From PALSA-612 sp963776735 (GTDB lineage Bacteria; Actinomycetota; Thermoleophilia; Gaiellales; Gaiellaceae), in NCBI GenBank assembly GCA_963776735.1, contig CAVZNV010000015.1, forward strand, positions 62,001 to 126,000: a stretch of DNA of 64,000 nt, in the 5' to 3' direction. Position numbers and translations under genes: made by a program. This document shows, piece after piece, positions 32,781 through 42,248 of this stretch (position 1 is the stretch's first letter; each line of letters opens with the position of its first letter). The notes beneath the pieces are model-generated. The model was not told the DNA's origin. It saw nothing but the letters and a program-made list of their open reading frames with translations, and ran no database searches.

Positions 32781-32820
32781 TCACAGCAAACTCTCAGGAA
32801 CGTGGACGGAATTCTCAGGA
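32781..32820 (+). promoter_or_regulatory. Direct-repeat operator upstream of the response regulator gene
   Basis: TCTCAGGA occurs at 32792-32799 and at 32813-32820, 21 bp apart. A related TCACAGCA lies 11 bp before the first. An 11-bp heptamer rhythm is the usual binding pattern of OmpR/PhoB-type regulators, so autoregulation by the downstream regulator is likely. The start codon is 31 nt further on. Confidence 0.5.
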
Positions 32821-32851
32821 GGCCCACAGCCCGTCGTGAGACCGTGAAGGC

Positions 32852-33550
32852 ATGAACAACGGGACGAACGACCACCGTATCCTCGTCGTCGACGACGAGC
32901 CCTCCATCGTCGACGCCGTCGCAACCGCGCTCCGCTACGAGGGCTACGAGGTCGAGGAGGCGACGACCGGCCGGGACGCGCTGACCTCGGCGACGACCTT
33001 CGACCCGGACCTGATCGTGCTCGACTGGATGCTCCCGGACGTCGAGGGCATCGAGGTCGGCCGCCGGCTCCGCGAGCGTGGCTACAAGACGGCGATCCTC
33101 TTCCTGACCGCGAAGGACGCGACCGAGAACAAGGTCGAGGCGCTGCGCGCCGGCGGCGACGACTACGTGACGAAGCCGTTCAGCCTCGCCGAGCTCGTCG
33201 CGCGCGTGCAGGCGATCCTGCGGCGGACGTCGAGCGAGCTGCCCGGCGACGTGCTCAGCTTCGCCGACCTGACGCTGGACGAGACGCGTCACGAGGTCTT
33301 CCGCGGCGAGACCGAGGTGCCGCTGACGGCGACCGAGTTCAACCTGCTGCGCTACTTCCTGCTCAACCCGCGGCGCGTGCTCTCGAAGGCGCAGATCCTC
33401 CAGAACGTGTGGCGGTACGACTTCGGCGGCAACTCGAACGTCGTCGAGACGTATGTGAGCTACCTGCGCAAGAAGCTCGACGCGGCCGGGCCGCCGCTGA
33501 TCAGGACGGTGCGGCAGGTCGGCTACATGCTCGACGTCGAGCGGGACTAG
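32852..33550 (+). CDS. OmpR/PhoB-family response regulator
   Basis: 232 aa. The receiver domain (residues 8-120) has the acidic pair in ILVVDDEPS, the phosphoacceptor Asp in IVLDWMLPD (about residue 56), Thr in FLTAKD and Lys in DDYVTKPFS. The C-terminal winged helix (about 135-230) has the signature LTATEFNLLRYFLLNPRRVLS and VVETYVSYLRKKLD. It works with the histidine kinase 6 nt downstream. Direct repeats in its promoter region suggest self-control. Confidence 0.95.
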   Translation: MNNGTNDHRILVVDDEPSIVDAVATALRYEGYEVEEATTGRDALTSATTFDPDLIVLDWMLPDVEGIEVGRRLRERGYKTAILFLTAKDATENKVEALRAGGDDYVTKPFSLAELVARVQAILRRTSSELPGDVLSFADLTLDETRHEVFRGETEVPLTATEFNLLRYFLLNPRRVLSKAQILQNVWRYDFGGNSNVVETYVSYLRKKLDAAGPPLIRTVRQVGYMLDVERD

Positions 33551-33556
33551 AGGCCG

Positions 33557-34993
33557 GTGCGGCGACTGTCGCTGCGCACCCGGCTCGTCCTCGGCCTGCT
33601 CGTGCTGGCTGCGGCCGGGCTCGTGGTCGCGGACGTCGTCACGTACAAGTCGCAGGAGTCGTTCCTGCTCGACCAGACCGACCAGACACTGCAGGCCGAC
33701 CACCAGCTCGCCGAGCAGTACCAGCAGGGCGGTCCCGGGCCAGGCCCGGATGGTCAGCAGCGGCGCGACGTGCCGCCCGGGTTCGTCATCGAGTTGATCA
33801 ACCCGAACACGGGCAAGATCGCCCAGGGGCCGTTCGTGAACCCCCTGCCGGGCACGAAGGCACCGCCGCTTCCCAAGCTCCCGTCGAAGATCTCGCTCAG
33901 CGCCCCGACGGAGCACGAACCCGATTACCTCCGCTATCTCACCGTGCCGGCAGTGAGCGGCGGCGACCGTTACCGCGTCCGAGCATCGCTCGATCCCGGG
34001 TCTTCCGCTCTGCTCGTGTTCGCGGTCTCGCTCCACAGCGTCGATGCGAGCCTGCATCGGCTGTTCCTCATCGAGGTGATCGTGACCCTTGCCGTTCTCG
34101 GCGCTCTCGTCCTGCTCGCGCTCTGGGTCGTTCGCGTCGCTCTTCGCCCGCTGCGCGAGATCGAGCAGACCGCGGCCGCGATCGGTGCCGGCGACCTCTC
34201 GCGGCGAGTCGAATACACGGCGCCGAATACCGAGATCGGCCGGCTCGGGCTGGCGCTGAACGCGATGCTCGGCCAGATCGAGCGGGCGTTCAAGGCGCGC
34301 GAGGCCTCCGAAGCGCGGCTGCGCCGGTTTGTCGCGGACGCATCGCACGAGCTGCGGACGCCTTTGGCCGCCGTGCGCGCCTACGCGGAGCTTTTCCGTC
34401 GAGGCGCTGCGTCGCGGCCCGACGACCTCGAGCGCGCGATGGGCGGCATCGGCCGCGAGTCGGAGCGCATGAGCCTGCTCGTCGAGGATTTGCTGCTGCT
34501 GGCGAGGCTGGATGAGGGCCGTCCACTCGAGCGCGAGCCGGTACACCTGGAGGAGGTCGTCGGCGAGGCGGTCGAGACGGCGAGAACCGTCGAGCCGTCG
34601 CGGCCGATCGACCTTGCCGCGGAGCCGGCGGTCGTGCTCGGCGATCGCGACCGACTGCGCCAGGTCGTCGACAACCTGCTCGCGAACGTGCGGGCGCACA
34701 CGCCCGCAGGCGCGCCCGTGCACGTGCGCGTGTCGCGGAACGGGACGAACGCGGTGCTCGAGGTCGAGGACTCGGGGCCCGGCCTGTCCGCGGAGGAAGT
34801 CGAGCAGGTGTTCGAGCGCTTCCATCGCGGCGACCCGTCCCGGGCACGGTCGAGCGGTGGCGTCGGGCTCGGGCTCTCGATCGTCTCGGCGGTCGCCGAG
34901 GCCCACGGCGGGACGGCGACGGCGCACTCGGAGCCCGGCCAGGGCTCGACCTTCGTCGTCAGCCTGCCGCTGCTCGAGACTGGTCCCCGCTAG
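33557..34993 (+). CDS. HAMP-domain sensor histidine kinase
   Basis: 478 aa. Membrane helices at about residues 9-29 and 160-185 flank an extracytoplasmic sensor with Pro/Gly/Gln-rich stretches. These are followed by HAMP (to about 240), the HisKA H-box ADASHELRTPLAAV, N-box VDNLLANVRAHTP, G1 DSGPGLS and G2 GVGLGLSIV. The likely cognate regulator is encoded immediately upstream. The signal is unknown. Confidence 0.94.
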   Translation: MRRLSLRTRLVLGLLVLAAAGLVVADVVTYKSQESFLLDQTDQTLQADHQLAEQYQQGGPGPGPDGQQRRDVPPGFVIELINPNTGKIAQGPFVNPLPGTKAPPLPKLPSKISLSAPTEHEPDYLRYLTVPAVSGGDRYRVRASLDPGSSALLVFAVSLHSVDASLHRLFLIEVIVTLAVLGALVLLALWVVRVALRPLREIEQTAAAIGAGDLSRRVEYTAPNTEIGRLGLALNAMLGQIERAFKAREASEARLRRFVADASHELRTPLAAVRAYAELFRRGAASRPDDLERAMGGIGRESERMSLLVEDLLLLARLDEGRPLEREPVHLEEVVGEAVETARTVEPSRPIDLAAEPAVVLGDRDRLRQVVDNLLANVRAHTPAGAPVHVRVSRNGTNAVLEVEDSGPGLSAEEVEQVFERFHRGDPSRARSSGGVGLGLSIVSAVAEAHGGTATAHSEPGQGSTFVVSLPLLETGPR

Positions 34994-34997
34994 CCCC

Positions 34998-35162
34998 GGT
35001 GTCAGACACCGAAGGTGGGCGACCGCGCGAGCCGTGGCCGATCCTTCGAGCGAACAAACGTCCGGGACACGCCGTGAACGTGATGGTTGAGCCAGTTTGC
35101 CTGTGGACGAAAAGTCACACTTTTGACACACATTTCGCTTGACAAATTCGGTGTCTGACACC
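34998..35162. repeat. Dispersed palindrome-bordered element, copy B
   Basis: A 165-bp unit with the same borders as copy A: GGTGTCAGACACC on the left and GGTGTCTGACACC on the right, spaced within 1 bp of copy A. The right 64 bp are conserved. A stem AAAAGT-CAC-ACTTTT occurs in it where copy A has AAGT-CACAA-ACTT, so pairing is roughly kept despite base changes. It lies in the 267-nt gap between the histidine kinase and lipoprotein genes and starts 5 nt after the kinase stop. Confidence 0.75.
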
Positions 35163-35260
35163 GCGGTTTGGCTCTGTCCGAAGCAGCCGTGTGTCGGGCT
35201 GCGACCGCGTTTGCCGCCGGATCGCTCACCACCTGAGCACTGCAGGCCGATAACGGGGAC

Positions 35261-37306
35261 ATGACCAGGCGATGGCTTGCCCTGGCCGGCATCGGGCTCC
35301 TGGCGCTCGCCGCAGCCGGATGCGGAGGCGGCGGGTCCTCCGGCTGGAAGATCCTCTTCCTGAGCGACCGGGACGGCGACTGGGCGCTCTACACGATGGA
35401 CGCGAGCGGCGCCCATGCCCAGCGCGTCCTGAAGGCCGGCAACGTCGATCCCGGCGGCTCGGGAGTCGGCCTGGGCGAGCCCGTGGTCTCGCCCGACGGC
35501 CGGCGGGTCCTGCTCGCCGACCGCGGCGTCGCGATGGCCACGCTCGCGACCGGCGCGGTGCAGCACATCGGGACGGGCGACGAAGCCTCTGCGGGCTGGT
35601 CGCCCGACGGCAACCGCATCGCCTTCAGCGGGCCCGAGAACACGGGCCTCGAGCTTATGGATCTGCGAAGCCGCCGCACACGCACGCTCTTCTCGGACTC
35701 GCAGATTTGGTCACCGACCTGGTCGCCGGACGGCGAATGGATCGCCTTCAGCCGCCAGATCGGCTACGGGCCGGTCGGGGTCTGGGCCATGCGTCAGGAC
35801 GGAAGCGCGCTCCGCCAGCTCAGCGACTACTCTCCTCGCAGCGGCAACCTCGACTGGTCACGTGACGACGAGCTCGCCTTCATCGGGGCCCGCGAAAGCG
35901 AGGATTGGTCGCACCTCGTCGTCGTCGATCCTCGCACGCGGCACGCCCACTCCCTGCGCTCGGAGCTCGGCGACGGGACCGTCGCCTGGTCTCCCGACGG
36001 CCGAATACTCGCCTACGCGGCGGCGGCGAAGAGCTCGAACGTCTCGACGATCACCACCGTCCGCCCCGACGGCAGCGACCGGCGCAGACTCACGCCCCGG
36101 TGGCCCCCGGCGTCGGACTCCGCGCCGGTGTGGGCACCGGATGGCAAGACCCTCGTGTTCGTGGGGGCACCGGTCGGCGGCGGCGCCGCGCGCGGCATCC
36201 CGCAGGTGTGGTCGATGTGGCCGGACGGTTCGCACCGCCACGCGCTCACGACCCCGTATCCGGACGGCGGCGACAATCTCGAACCCACCTGGGTCCACGG
36301 CGACGTGCACCTGGACGTCGCTCCGCAGGCGGAAGCGGCGCACCGTGGCACCACCGTGGTGCTGCGCGTCCCGTTCGCCGTCGGCGGAATCGCAGCCGAG
36401 GGCGAACTGGCCGCGATCGCCCCGGTCGGATTCGAGCAGCAATCGGACATCCTGCCGACGCCGCCGATCCTCCTCTGGCGCCCAGGCAAGAGCCCGCCGG
36501 CGCGGGTCGTTGCTTCGTCTTGCGGCGGCGTCACCCAGCTCGTTCTCGTCCGCAGCCACCTTGCGTTCGACTGCGACGAGCAGTACTTCGACTTCAGCGC
36601 ACAGGCAGTCTGGGTCGCCGACCTGCAGACGCGAGTCCCGCGCGAGGTCTTCTACGGCGAGGGCGCGTTCGCCGGCGAAGGCCTTCCCGACCCCCGCGGC
36701 ACCTTCCTCGACAAGATCGTCGGCGCAGGCGGCCTGCTCGCCTTCAGCAGCGAGATCGACGGCGCGAAGACGACACGGCGCACGCTGTGGCGGGTCGACG
36801 GCTTCCTCGGCGTCGCCGTACGGACGGATGCGAAGACGGGGAACGTCGTCGCGGCCGGCGGCGACCGCCTCGCCGTCGAGTTGCCCGGAGGCCGGGTGTC
36901 GATCACCACGGCAGACGACAAGCCGATTCGAGTTCTGCCCGTTCGCGTCGGCCGGGACGGACAGTTCCTGATGACGGGCCGCACGCTCCTGGTCCTTCAG
37001 CACCGCGAACTGGTCGCGTACGACACGACGACGGGAAACCCCGGCCGCCACCGGCAACTGCCGGCCGGCGCGAGGCTCGAAGCCGCGAACGGCCGCGTGA
37101 CCGTGTACACCGTCGGAGCGACGATCCACCTCCTGTCGCGCACCGGCGACAAGGTCGTCCGCACCGGCGCCCGAGCGCTGCCCCGCCTCCGCGGCTTCGT
37201 CGACGGCCTCGTGCACGCAGCGCTGACACCGAATGGGCTCTTCTACTGCTTCGACGTGGCCGACCCGCGCTATCCGGGCCGCGTCGTCTACATGCCCATG
37301 GAGTGA
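35261..37306 (+). CDS. TolB/PD40-type beta-propeller lipoprotein
   Basis: 681-aa exported lipoprotein. The signal sequence ends in the lipobox LAAAGC with the lipidated Cys at residue 21. The mature part starts with WD40-like PD40 repeats (ILFLSDRDGDWALYTMDASG, TWSPDGEWIAFSRQ, AWSPDGRILAYAAA, VWAPDGKTLVFVG), followed by a second beta-rich half. Such proteins bind partners or ligands at the cell surface. It shares this fold with proteins of the ECF sigma cluster. The last 19 nt overlap the convergent fabI gene. Confidence 0.82.
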   Translation: MTRRWLALAGIGLLALAAAGCGGGGSSGWKILFLSDRDGDWALYTMDASGAHAQRVLKAGNVDPGGSGVGLGEPVVSPDGRRVLLADRGVAMATLATGAVQHIGTGDEASAGWSPDGNRIAFSGPENTGLELMDLRSRRTRTLFSDSQIWSPTWSPDGEWIAFSRQIGYGPVGVWAMRQDGSALRQLSDYSPRSGNLDWSRDDELAFIGARESEDWSHLVVVDPRTRHAHSLRSELGDGTVAWSPDGRILAYAAAAKSSNVSTITTVRPDGSDRRRLTPRWPPASDSAPVWAPDGKTLVFVGAPVGGGAARGIPQVWSMWPDGSHRHALTTPYPDGGDNLEPTWVHGDVHLDVAPQAEAAHRGTTVVLRVPFAVGGIAAEGELAAIAPVGFEQQSDILPTPPILLWRPGKSPPARVVASSCGGVTQLVLVRSHLAFDCDEQYFDFSAQAVWVADLQTRVPREVFYGEGAFAGEGLPDPRGTFLDKIVGAGGLLAFSSEIDGAKTTRRTLWRVDGFLGVAVRTDAKTGNVVAAGGDRLAVELPGGRVSITTADDKPIRVLPVRVGRDGQFLMTGRTLLVLQHRELVAYDTTTGNPGRHRQLPAGARLEAANGRVTVYTVGATIHLLSRTGDKVVRTGARALPRLRGFVDGLVHAALTPNGLFYCFDVADPRYPGRVVYMPME

Positions 37307-38067
37307 AACCCCGCGTCGACGTAGAGCGTCGTCGCGGTCACGTTCACGGCTGCGTCCGAGAGGAGGTACGCAGCCGCGGCACCCACGTCGTCGGCCTCGA
37401 TCTGGCGGTGGAGCGGGGCGCGCTCGTCGACGATCGCCTCCATCGTCGGGAATCCCGCGATCGACCGCGCCGCGAGCGTTCGCACCGGCCCGGCCGAGAT
37501 CGCATTGACGCGGATGTTCTTCTCGCCGAGATCCCACGCCAGGTAGCGCACCGACGCGTCGAGGGCGGCCTTGGCGACGCCCATCACGTTGTAGTGCGGC
37601 ACTGCGCGCTCGCCGCCGAGGTAGGTCATCGTCAGCATCGAGCCGCCGCCGCGCGCCTCCATCAGCGGCTCCGCCGCGCGCGCACACGACACCAGCGAAT
37701 AGGCGCTGACGTCGAGGGCGAGCCAGAAGTTGTCACGCGACGTGTCCGTGAACCGGCCGGCGAGATCCTCCTGCGCCGCGAACGCGACCGAGTGGACGAG
37801 CAGGTCGAGACCACCACCGAACGCTTCGCCGACCTCGGCGAACACCCGCGCCACGTCCTCGTCCGACCGCACGTCGCACGAGGTGACGAGCGGGCTGGAG
37901 ACGCTCTCCGCCAGCTCCCGGACGCCGCTCTCGATGCGTTCGCCCTGGAAGGTGAACGCGAGCTGCGCGCCTTCGTCGGCCAGCGCGCGTGCAATCGCCC
38001 ACGCAATCGACCGCTTGTTCGCGACCCCGAGAACGAGGCCCTGCTTGCCTTCGAACCGTCCGGCCAT
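37288..38067 (-). CDS. fabI: Enoyl-[acyl-carrier-protein] reductase (NADH)
   Basis: 259-aa FabI, the last step of the fatty-acid elongation cycle. The opening GKQGLVLGVANKRSIAWAIA is the FabI-specific nucleotide motif. The catalytic Tyr and Lys are in YNVMGVAKAAL (Y-x6-K), the first Tyr is in MTYLGGERAVPHY, and the SAGPVRTLAARSI loop is typical. The frame is open 300 nt further upstream, but homology begins at ATG 38067. TACACT lies 9 nt upstream, overlapping the divergent subtilase box. Confidence 0.95.
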   Translation of the reverse strand: MAGRFEGKQGLVLGVANKRSIAWAIARALADEGAQLAFTFQGERIESGVRELAESVSSPLVTSCDVRSDEDVARVFAEVGEAFGGGLDLLVHSVAFAAQEDLAGRFTDTSRDNFWLALDVSAYSLVSCARAAEPLMEARGGGSMLTMTYLGGERAVPHYNVMGVAKAALDASVRYLAWDLGEKNIRVNAISAGPVRTLAARSIAGFPTMEAIVDERAPLHRQIEADDVGAAAAYLLSDAAVNVTATTLYVDAGFHSMGM

Positions 38068-38095
38068 GCGGGCGCGAGTGTACGCTAAGCCGCCC

Positions 38096-41000
38096 GTGCG
38101 CCGGATCATCGTGCTGATCACGCTGGCTGCGGCGCTCTTCGGGAGCGCGACCGCTTCCGCAGGGTTCGTCCAGCTCCGCAGGCACTTCGGCGACGTCACG
38201 ATCCCGCGCGTTCGGCACGGGACGATCAAGGCGCCGCCGGCCTCGCTGCGCGGCAAGTCGACCGTGATCGTGGCGCTCGGCCTGCCGCCGCTCGCGGCGG
38301 CGTACGGCAACGGGTACGCCTTCAAGACCGGAGAGCGGCAACTCGACGTGACGACCGGCTCGTCCAAGGCCTATCTGGCCCGCGTCGACGCCGTCCAGCG
38401 CGTCGCAATCGCGCGCCTGAAGCAGGCGATTCCGCAGGCGACGGTGTCCTGGCGCTACCGGATCGTCCTCGACGGCTTCGCCGTCACGCTGCCCGAGACG
38501 AAGCTGCCGAAGCTGCTCGGCATGGGCTACGCGCACGTCTATCCGAGCATGCGCTACACCCTCGACCTGGACGAGAGCCCGGCGATCATCGGCGCCACCC
38601 AGCTCGAGCAGGCCACCGGCGCGAGCGGTGCCGGGATCAAGATCGGCGTCGTCGACGACGGGATCGACGAGACGAACCCGTTCTTCAACCCGAGCGGCTA
38701 CTCGTACCCGCCGGGCTTCCCGAAGGGCAACACCGCCTACACGACGCCGAAGGTGATCGTCGCGCGCGCGTTCCCCGGGCCCGGCTCCGGAGCGGGTGGA
38801 CAGCTGCCGCTCGACCGTCGGGCGTCCTTCCACGGCACGCACGTGTCGGGCATCGCCGCCGGCAACGCGAACACGACGGCCACGGCCGGCAGGGATCACC
38901 CGACGGTTCAGGGGCTCTCCGGCGTCGCGCCGAAGGCGTGGCTCGGGAACTACCGCGTCTTCAACGTGCCCGCACCGCTCGTCGGCGGCGACTTCGCCGA
39001 GACGCCGCAGATCGTGGCCGCGTTCGAGAGCGCGGTCTCGGACGGCATGAACGTCATCAACTTCTCCGGCGGCGGGCCCGAGAGCGACCCGGCGCAGGAC
39101 GCGATGATCCCGGTCGTCCACAACGTCGCCGCGGCCGGTGTGGTGCCCGTCATCGCGGCCGGGAACGACCGTGACGACTTCGGGCTGGGAACGGTCGGCT
39201 CGCCGGGTTCCGCGCCCGACGCGATCACCGTGGCGGCCGTGACCAGCAACCACTACTTCGGGCAGTTGCTGACCGTCCTCTCGCCCACGCTCCAGAGCTC
39301 GCAGTCGTTCCCGGTCGTCCCGACCTCGGACGGCGTCCCGGCGTCGTGGGCGACGACGCCGCAGACCGTCGTCGACGTCAGCACGCTCAAGGGCTCGAAC
39401 GGACGCCTGCTCTGCGGGCCGAAGTCCGATCCCGAGCAGCTGAAGGCGAGCCTGCCGAAGGGCTCGCTCTCCGGCAAGATCGCGCTCGTCCAGCGCGGAA
39501 CCTGCTCCTTTCTCTCGAAGGCGTACCGCGCCGTGAGCGCGGGCGCGATCGGGATGATCGTCGCCGACAACCGGTCGGGCGACCCCGACCAGATCCCGGT
39601 CGCCCTCGGCTTCCCGATGGCGATGATCTCCGACCTCGACGGCGAGCACATGTTCTCGGCCATGGAGTCGAACGGCGGCCAGGCGAGGATCACGATCGGC
39701 CAGACGGTCCTCGAGATCCAGACCGGCCGGTCGGGAGTGATCACGAGCTTCTCGTCCGCCGGGCCGACCGCCTTCGGGCACCTGCTCAAGCCGGACATCT
39801 CGGCGCCGGGCGCGCAGATCCTGTCCTCGACGCTGCCCGAGTTCACGGGCGGATCGCCGTGGCTCGTCCTGGACGGGACAAGCATGGCGACGCCGCACAT
39901 CGCCGGGTCGGCCGCACTGCTCCTGCAGCGGCACCCGGCCTGGACGCCCGCGCAGGTCAAGTCCGCGCTGATGACCACCGCGAACCCGGCCTGGTCCGAC
40001 ACTGCACGCACGAAGGAGGCATCGGTGCTGCTCGAGGGCGCCGGGCTCGCCTGGCTCCCGTCCGCGGACAACCCGCTCATCTTCACGGCTCCGCAGTCGC
40101 TCTCCATCGGCGAGCTGAACGTCGCGTCCGGCGCGCAGTCGAAGCAGCTCATGATCGACGTGTCGGACGCAGGCGGCGGCGACGGCTCGTGGACGGTCGG
40201 TGTCCAGGCGCAGAGCGCGAGCACCGGCGCGAACGTCGCGGTGTCGCCGTTGGCCGTGATCGGGCCGGGCGGCAGCACCCTCGTGACGGTCACCGCCAGC
40301 GCCTCGGCCGACGCGGCGCCAGGGGACGACTACGGCTTCATCGTCCTGACGCGCGGCGGGACGACCCGGCGGGTGCCGTACGACTTCTTCGTCGCCAAGC
40401 CCGGCCTCGCCGCCGGCCAGGCAGTCGCGCTGAAGACGCGGCAGTCGGGCGACACGCGCAAGGGCGAGAACCGCGCGAGCGTGTACCGCTGGCCGGCCGA
40501 CCCGTTCGGCCACCCTGCGAACTACGCCAGCGGGGCGCCGATGAACGAGAAGGGCAAGGAGCACCTGTACGTGAAGACGCTGCCGAAGACGGTGGTCAAC
40601 TTCGGTGTCGCGGTCGAGTCGGAGTCGCCCGGTGCCCTGATCGATCCGTGGCTGCTCGCCGCACCGGACGAGAACACCGTCCAGGGCTATGCGGGGACCC
40701 CCGTGAACGTGAACGGGATCATGCTCGACTACAAGGGCGACATCGGCGTCGCCGGCGGCGTCTTCGTCAGCGCCGGCACGTACTACTTCTCAGTCGACTC
40801 GGCCAGCGATCCGGTTACGGGCAAGTCGTTCGCCGGAAGCTACGTGCTCCGCTCGTGGGTGAACGACCTGACGCCGCCGAAGGTCTCGCTGATCACGACG
40901 AAGGTGGCCGCGGGCAGACCGACGATCGCGATCCGCGCGACGGACAGCCAGTCCGGCGTCGACCCGTTCTCGGTGCTCGCCGGCTACGGCCAGCAGCTCG

Positions 41001-41476
41001 TCGCGGCCGCCGCGTACGACGTGAGGTCGGGAACGATCCTGATTCCGCTGCCGGCGGACGCCTCGCGCCTGAACGCCGGGCGCCCGAGCCTCACGCTGCT
41101 CGTCGCCGACAACCAGGAGTCGAAGAACGTGAACACGATCGGAGCCAACGCGCTCCCGAACACGACGATCAAGACGGTGAAGCTGACGGTCGTGAACGGG
41201 CCCGCGATCACCTGGATCGTGCCGGACGCGAGCGCGTGCGCGACGAAGTCGCAGCCGCTCGGAGTGCTCGCGAGCGACACGGCGAAGATCAAGGGCGTCA
41301 CGTTCCTCGACGGCGCGACGAAGATCGCGACGGACACGAGCGGAAACGCCGACATCTACTCGACGACGTGGAAGACGGGCAAGCTCGGCCGAGGGCGTCA
41401 CGTCCTGCACGCGGTCGTCACGGACAGCGCCGGACGCAAGGCGACGGCAACGCGCGTCGTCCGCGTCTGCTCCTAG
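38096..41476 (+). CDS. Secreted subtilisin-like serine protease (S8) with PA domain
   Basis: 1126 aa. Signal peptide at residues 1 to about 22 (IIVLITLAAALFGSATASA), propeptide region, then the S8 catalytic domain with Asp in VVDDGIDE (about residue 186), His in HGTHVSGIAAGNA (about 246) and Ser in GTSMATPHIAGSAAL (about 596). A PA domain is inserted between His and Ser (ALVQRGTCSFLSKAYRAVSAGAIG). The C-terminal 500 residues are beta-rich, Ig-like modules. It is probably an extracellular protease. The GTG start at 38096 gives a proper signal peptide and has TACGCT 9 nt upstream. Confidence 0.93.
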   Translation: MRRIIVLITLAAALFGSATASAGFVQLRRHFGDVTIPRVRHGTIKAPPASLRGKSTVIVALGLPPLAAAYGNGYAFKTGERQLDVTTGSSKAYLARVDAVQRVAIARLKQAIPQATVSWRYRIVLDGFAVTLPETKLPKLLGMGYAHVYPSMRYTLDLDESPAIIGATQLEQATGASGAGIKIGVVDDGIDETNPFFNPSGYSYPPGFPKGNTAYTTPKVIVARAFPGPGSGAGGQLPLDRRASFHGTHVSGIAAGNANTTATAGRDHPTVQGLSGVAPKAWLGNYRVFNVPAPLVGGDFAETPQIVAAFESAVSDGMNVINFSGGGPESDPAQDAMIPVVHNVAAAGVVPVIAAGNDRDDFGLGTVGSPGSAPDAITVAAVTSNHYFGQLLTVLSPTLQSSQSFPVVPTSDGVPASWATTPQTVVDVSTLKGSNGRLLCGPKSDPEQLKASLPKGSLSGKIALVQRGTCSFLSKAYRAVSAGAIGMIVADNRSGDPDQIPVALGFPMAMISDLDGEHMFSAMESNGGQARITIGQTVLEIQTGRSGVITSFSSAGPTAFGHLLKPDISAPGAQILSSTLPEFTGGSPWLVLDGTSMATPHIAGSAALLLQRHPAWTPAQVKSALMTTANPAWSDTARTKEASVLLEGAGLAWLPSADNPLIFTAPQSLSIGELNVASGAQSKQLMIDVSDAGGGDGSWTVGVQAQSASTGANVAVSPLAVIGPGGSTLVTVTASASADAAPGDDYGFIVLTRGGTTRRVPYDFFVAKPGLAAGQAVALKTRQSGDTRKGENRASVYRWPADPFGHPANYASGAPMNEKGKEHLYVKTLPKTVVNFGVAVESESPGALIDPWLLAAPDENTVQGYAGTPVNVNGIMLDYKGDIGVAGGVFVSAGTYYFSVDSASDPVTGKSFAGSYVLRSWVNDLTPPKVSLITTKVAAGRPTIAIRATDSQSGVDPFSVLAGYGQQLVAAAAYDVRSGTILIPLPADASRLNAGRPSLTLLVADNQESKNVNTIGANALPNTTIKTVKLTVVNGPAITWIVPDASACATKSQPLGVLASDTAKIKGVTFLDGATKIATDTSGNADIYSTTWKTGKLGRGRHVLHAVVTDSAGRKATATRVVRVCS

Positions 41477-41485
41477 CCGGAGCGG

Positions 41486-42244
41486 ATGGACAAGGTCGCC
41501 GTCGTCACCGGGGGCTCGTCGGGTATCGGCGCGGCGATCGCCCGTGCCCTCGCCGGGCGCGGTTGGCGCTGCGTCCTGATCGCACGCCGGGAGGAGCTGC
41601 TGCAGCAGCTCGCGGAGGAGGTCGGCGGCGAGTACGAGGTCTGCGACGTCGGCGACCGCGAGGCGGTCGACCGCACCGCCGCGGCCGTCCTCGAGCGGCA
41701 TCCGCAGATCGGACTGCTCGTGAACAACGCCGGCATCCCCGCGCGCACCGGCTTCGTCGAGGGCGACCCCGAGCGGATCGAGCTGGTCACGCGCGTCAAC
41801 TACCTCGGCGGCGTCTGGTGCCTGCGCGCGTTCCTGCCCGGGCTCGTCGCCGCCGCCCCGTCGGACGTCGTCAACATCGCCTCCGCCGCAGGCACGGTGA
41901 CGGCAGGGACGTCGGGCCCGTACGCGGCGTCGAAGCACGCGCAGGTCTCCTTTTCGCGCGCAGTCGCCGCCGAGCTCCAGCCTCGCGGCGTCCGCGTCCA
42001 TCTCGTCATGCCGGGCTTCGTCGAGACCGAGGGCTTCCCGCAGCGGGCCGTCTTCCCGCGCTACGTGCACCGCGTCATCGCCGAACCGGAAGACGTAGCC
42101 GAGGCCGTGCTGAAGGCGCTCGACCATAACCGGCGCGAGGTGTTCGTGCCCTGGTACTACCGCTTCGGCGCGCTGGCGCAGGCGCTCTTCCCCGGCGCCG
42201 TCGCCCGGACGGCCGCGTCCGGAAGGCTGCGCAAGCCGGCGTAG
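41486..42244 (+). CDS. Short-chain dehydrogenase/reductase
   Basis: 252-aa SDR with cofactor motif TGGSSGIGAAIA, NNAG motif in LLVNNAGIPAR, and catalytic SxnYxxxK as NIASAAG and YAASKHAQVSF. A basic RR after the second strand (LIARREEL) suggests NADP preference. The C-terminal part after the active site (MPGFVETEGFPQRAVF, WYYRFGALAQALFPG) resembles SDRs that act on lipids. It starts 9 nt after the subtilase stop. Confidence 0.88.
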   Translation: MDKVAVVTGGSSGIGAAIARALAGRGWRCVLIARREELLQQLAEEVGGEYEVCDVGDREAVDRTAAAVLERHPQIGLLVNNAGIPARTGFVEGDPERIELVTRVNYLGGVWCLRAFLPGLVAAAPSDVVNIASAAGTVTAGTSGPYAASKHAQVSFSRAVAAELQPRGVRVHLVMPGFVETEGFPQRAVFPRYVHRVIAEPEDVAEAVLKALDHNRREVFVPWYYRFGALAQALFPGAVARTAASGRLRKPA

Positions 42245-42248
42245 CGTC

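Noticed and set aside
37733..40564. A 943-codon open frame on the minus strand opposite the subtilase gene
   Set aside because: Shadow of GC-rich coding sequence. The plus strand encodes the complete S8 catalytic triad.
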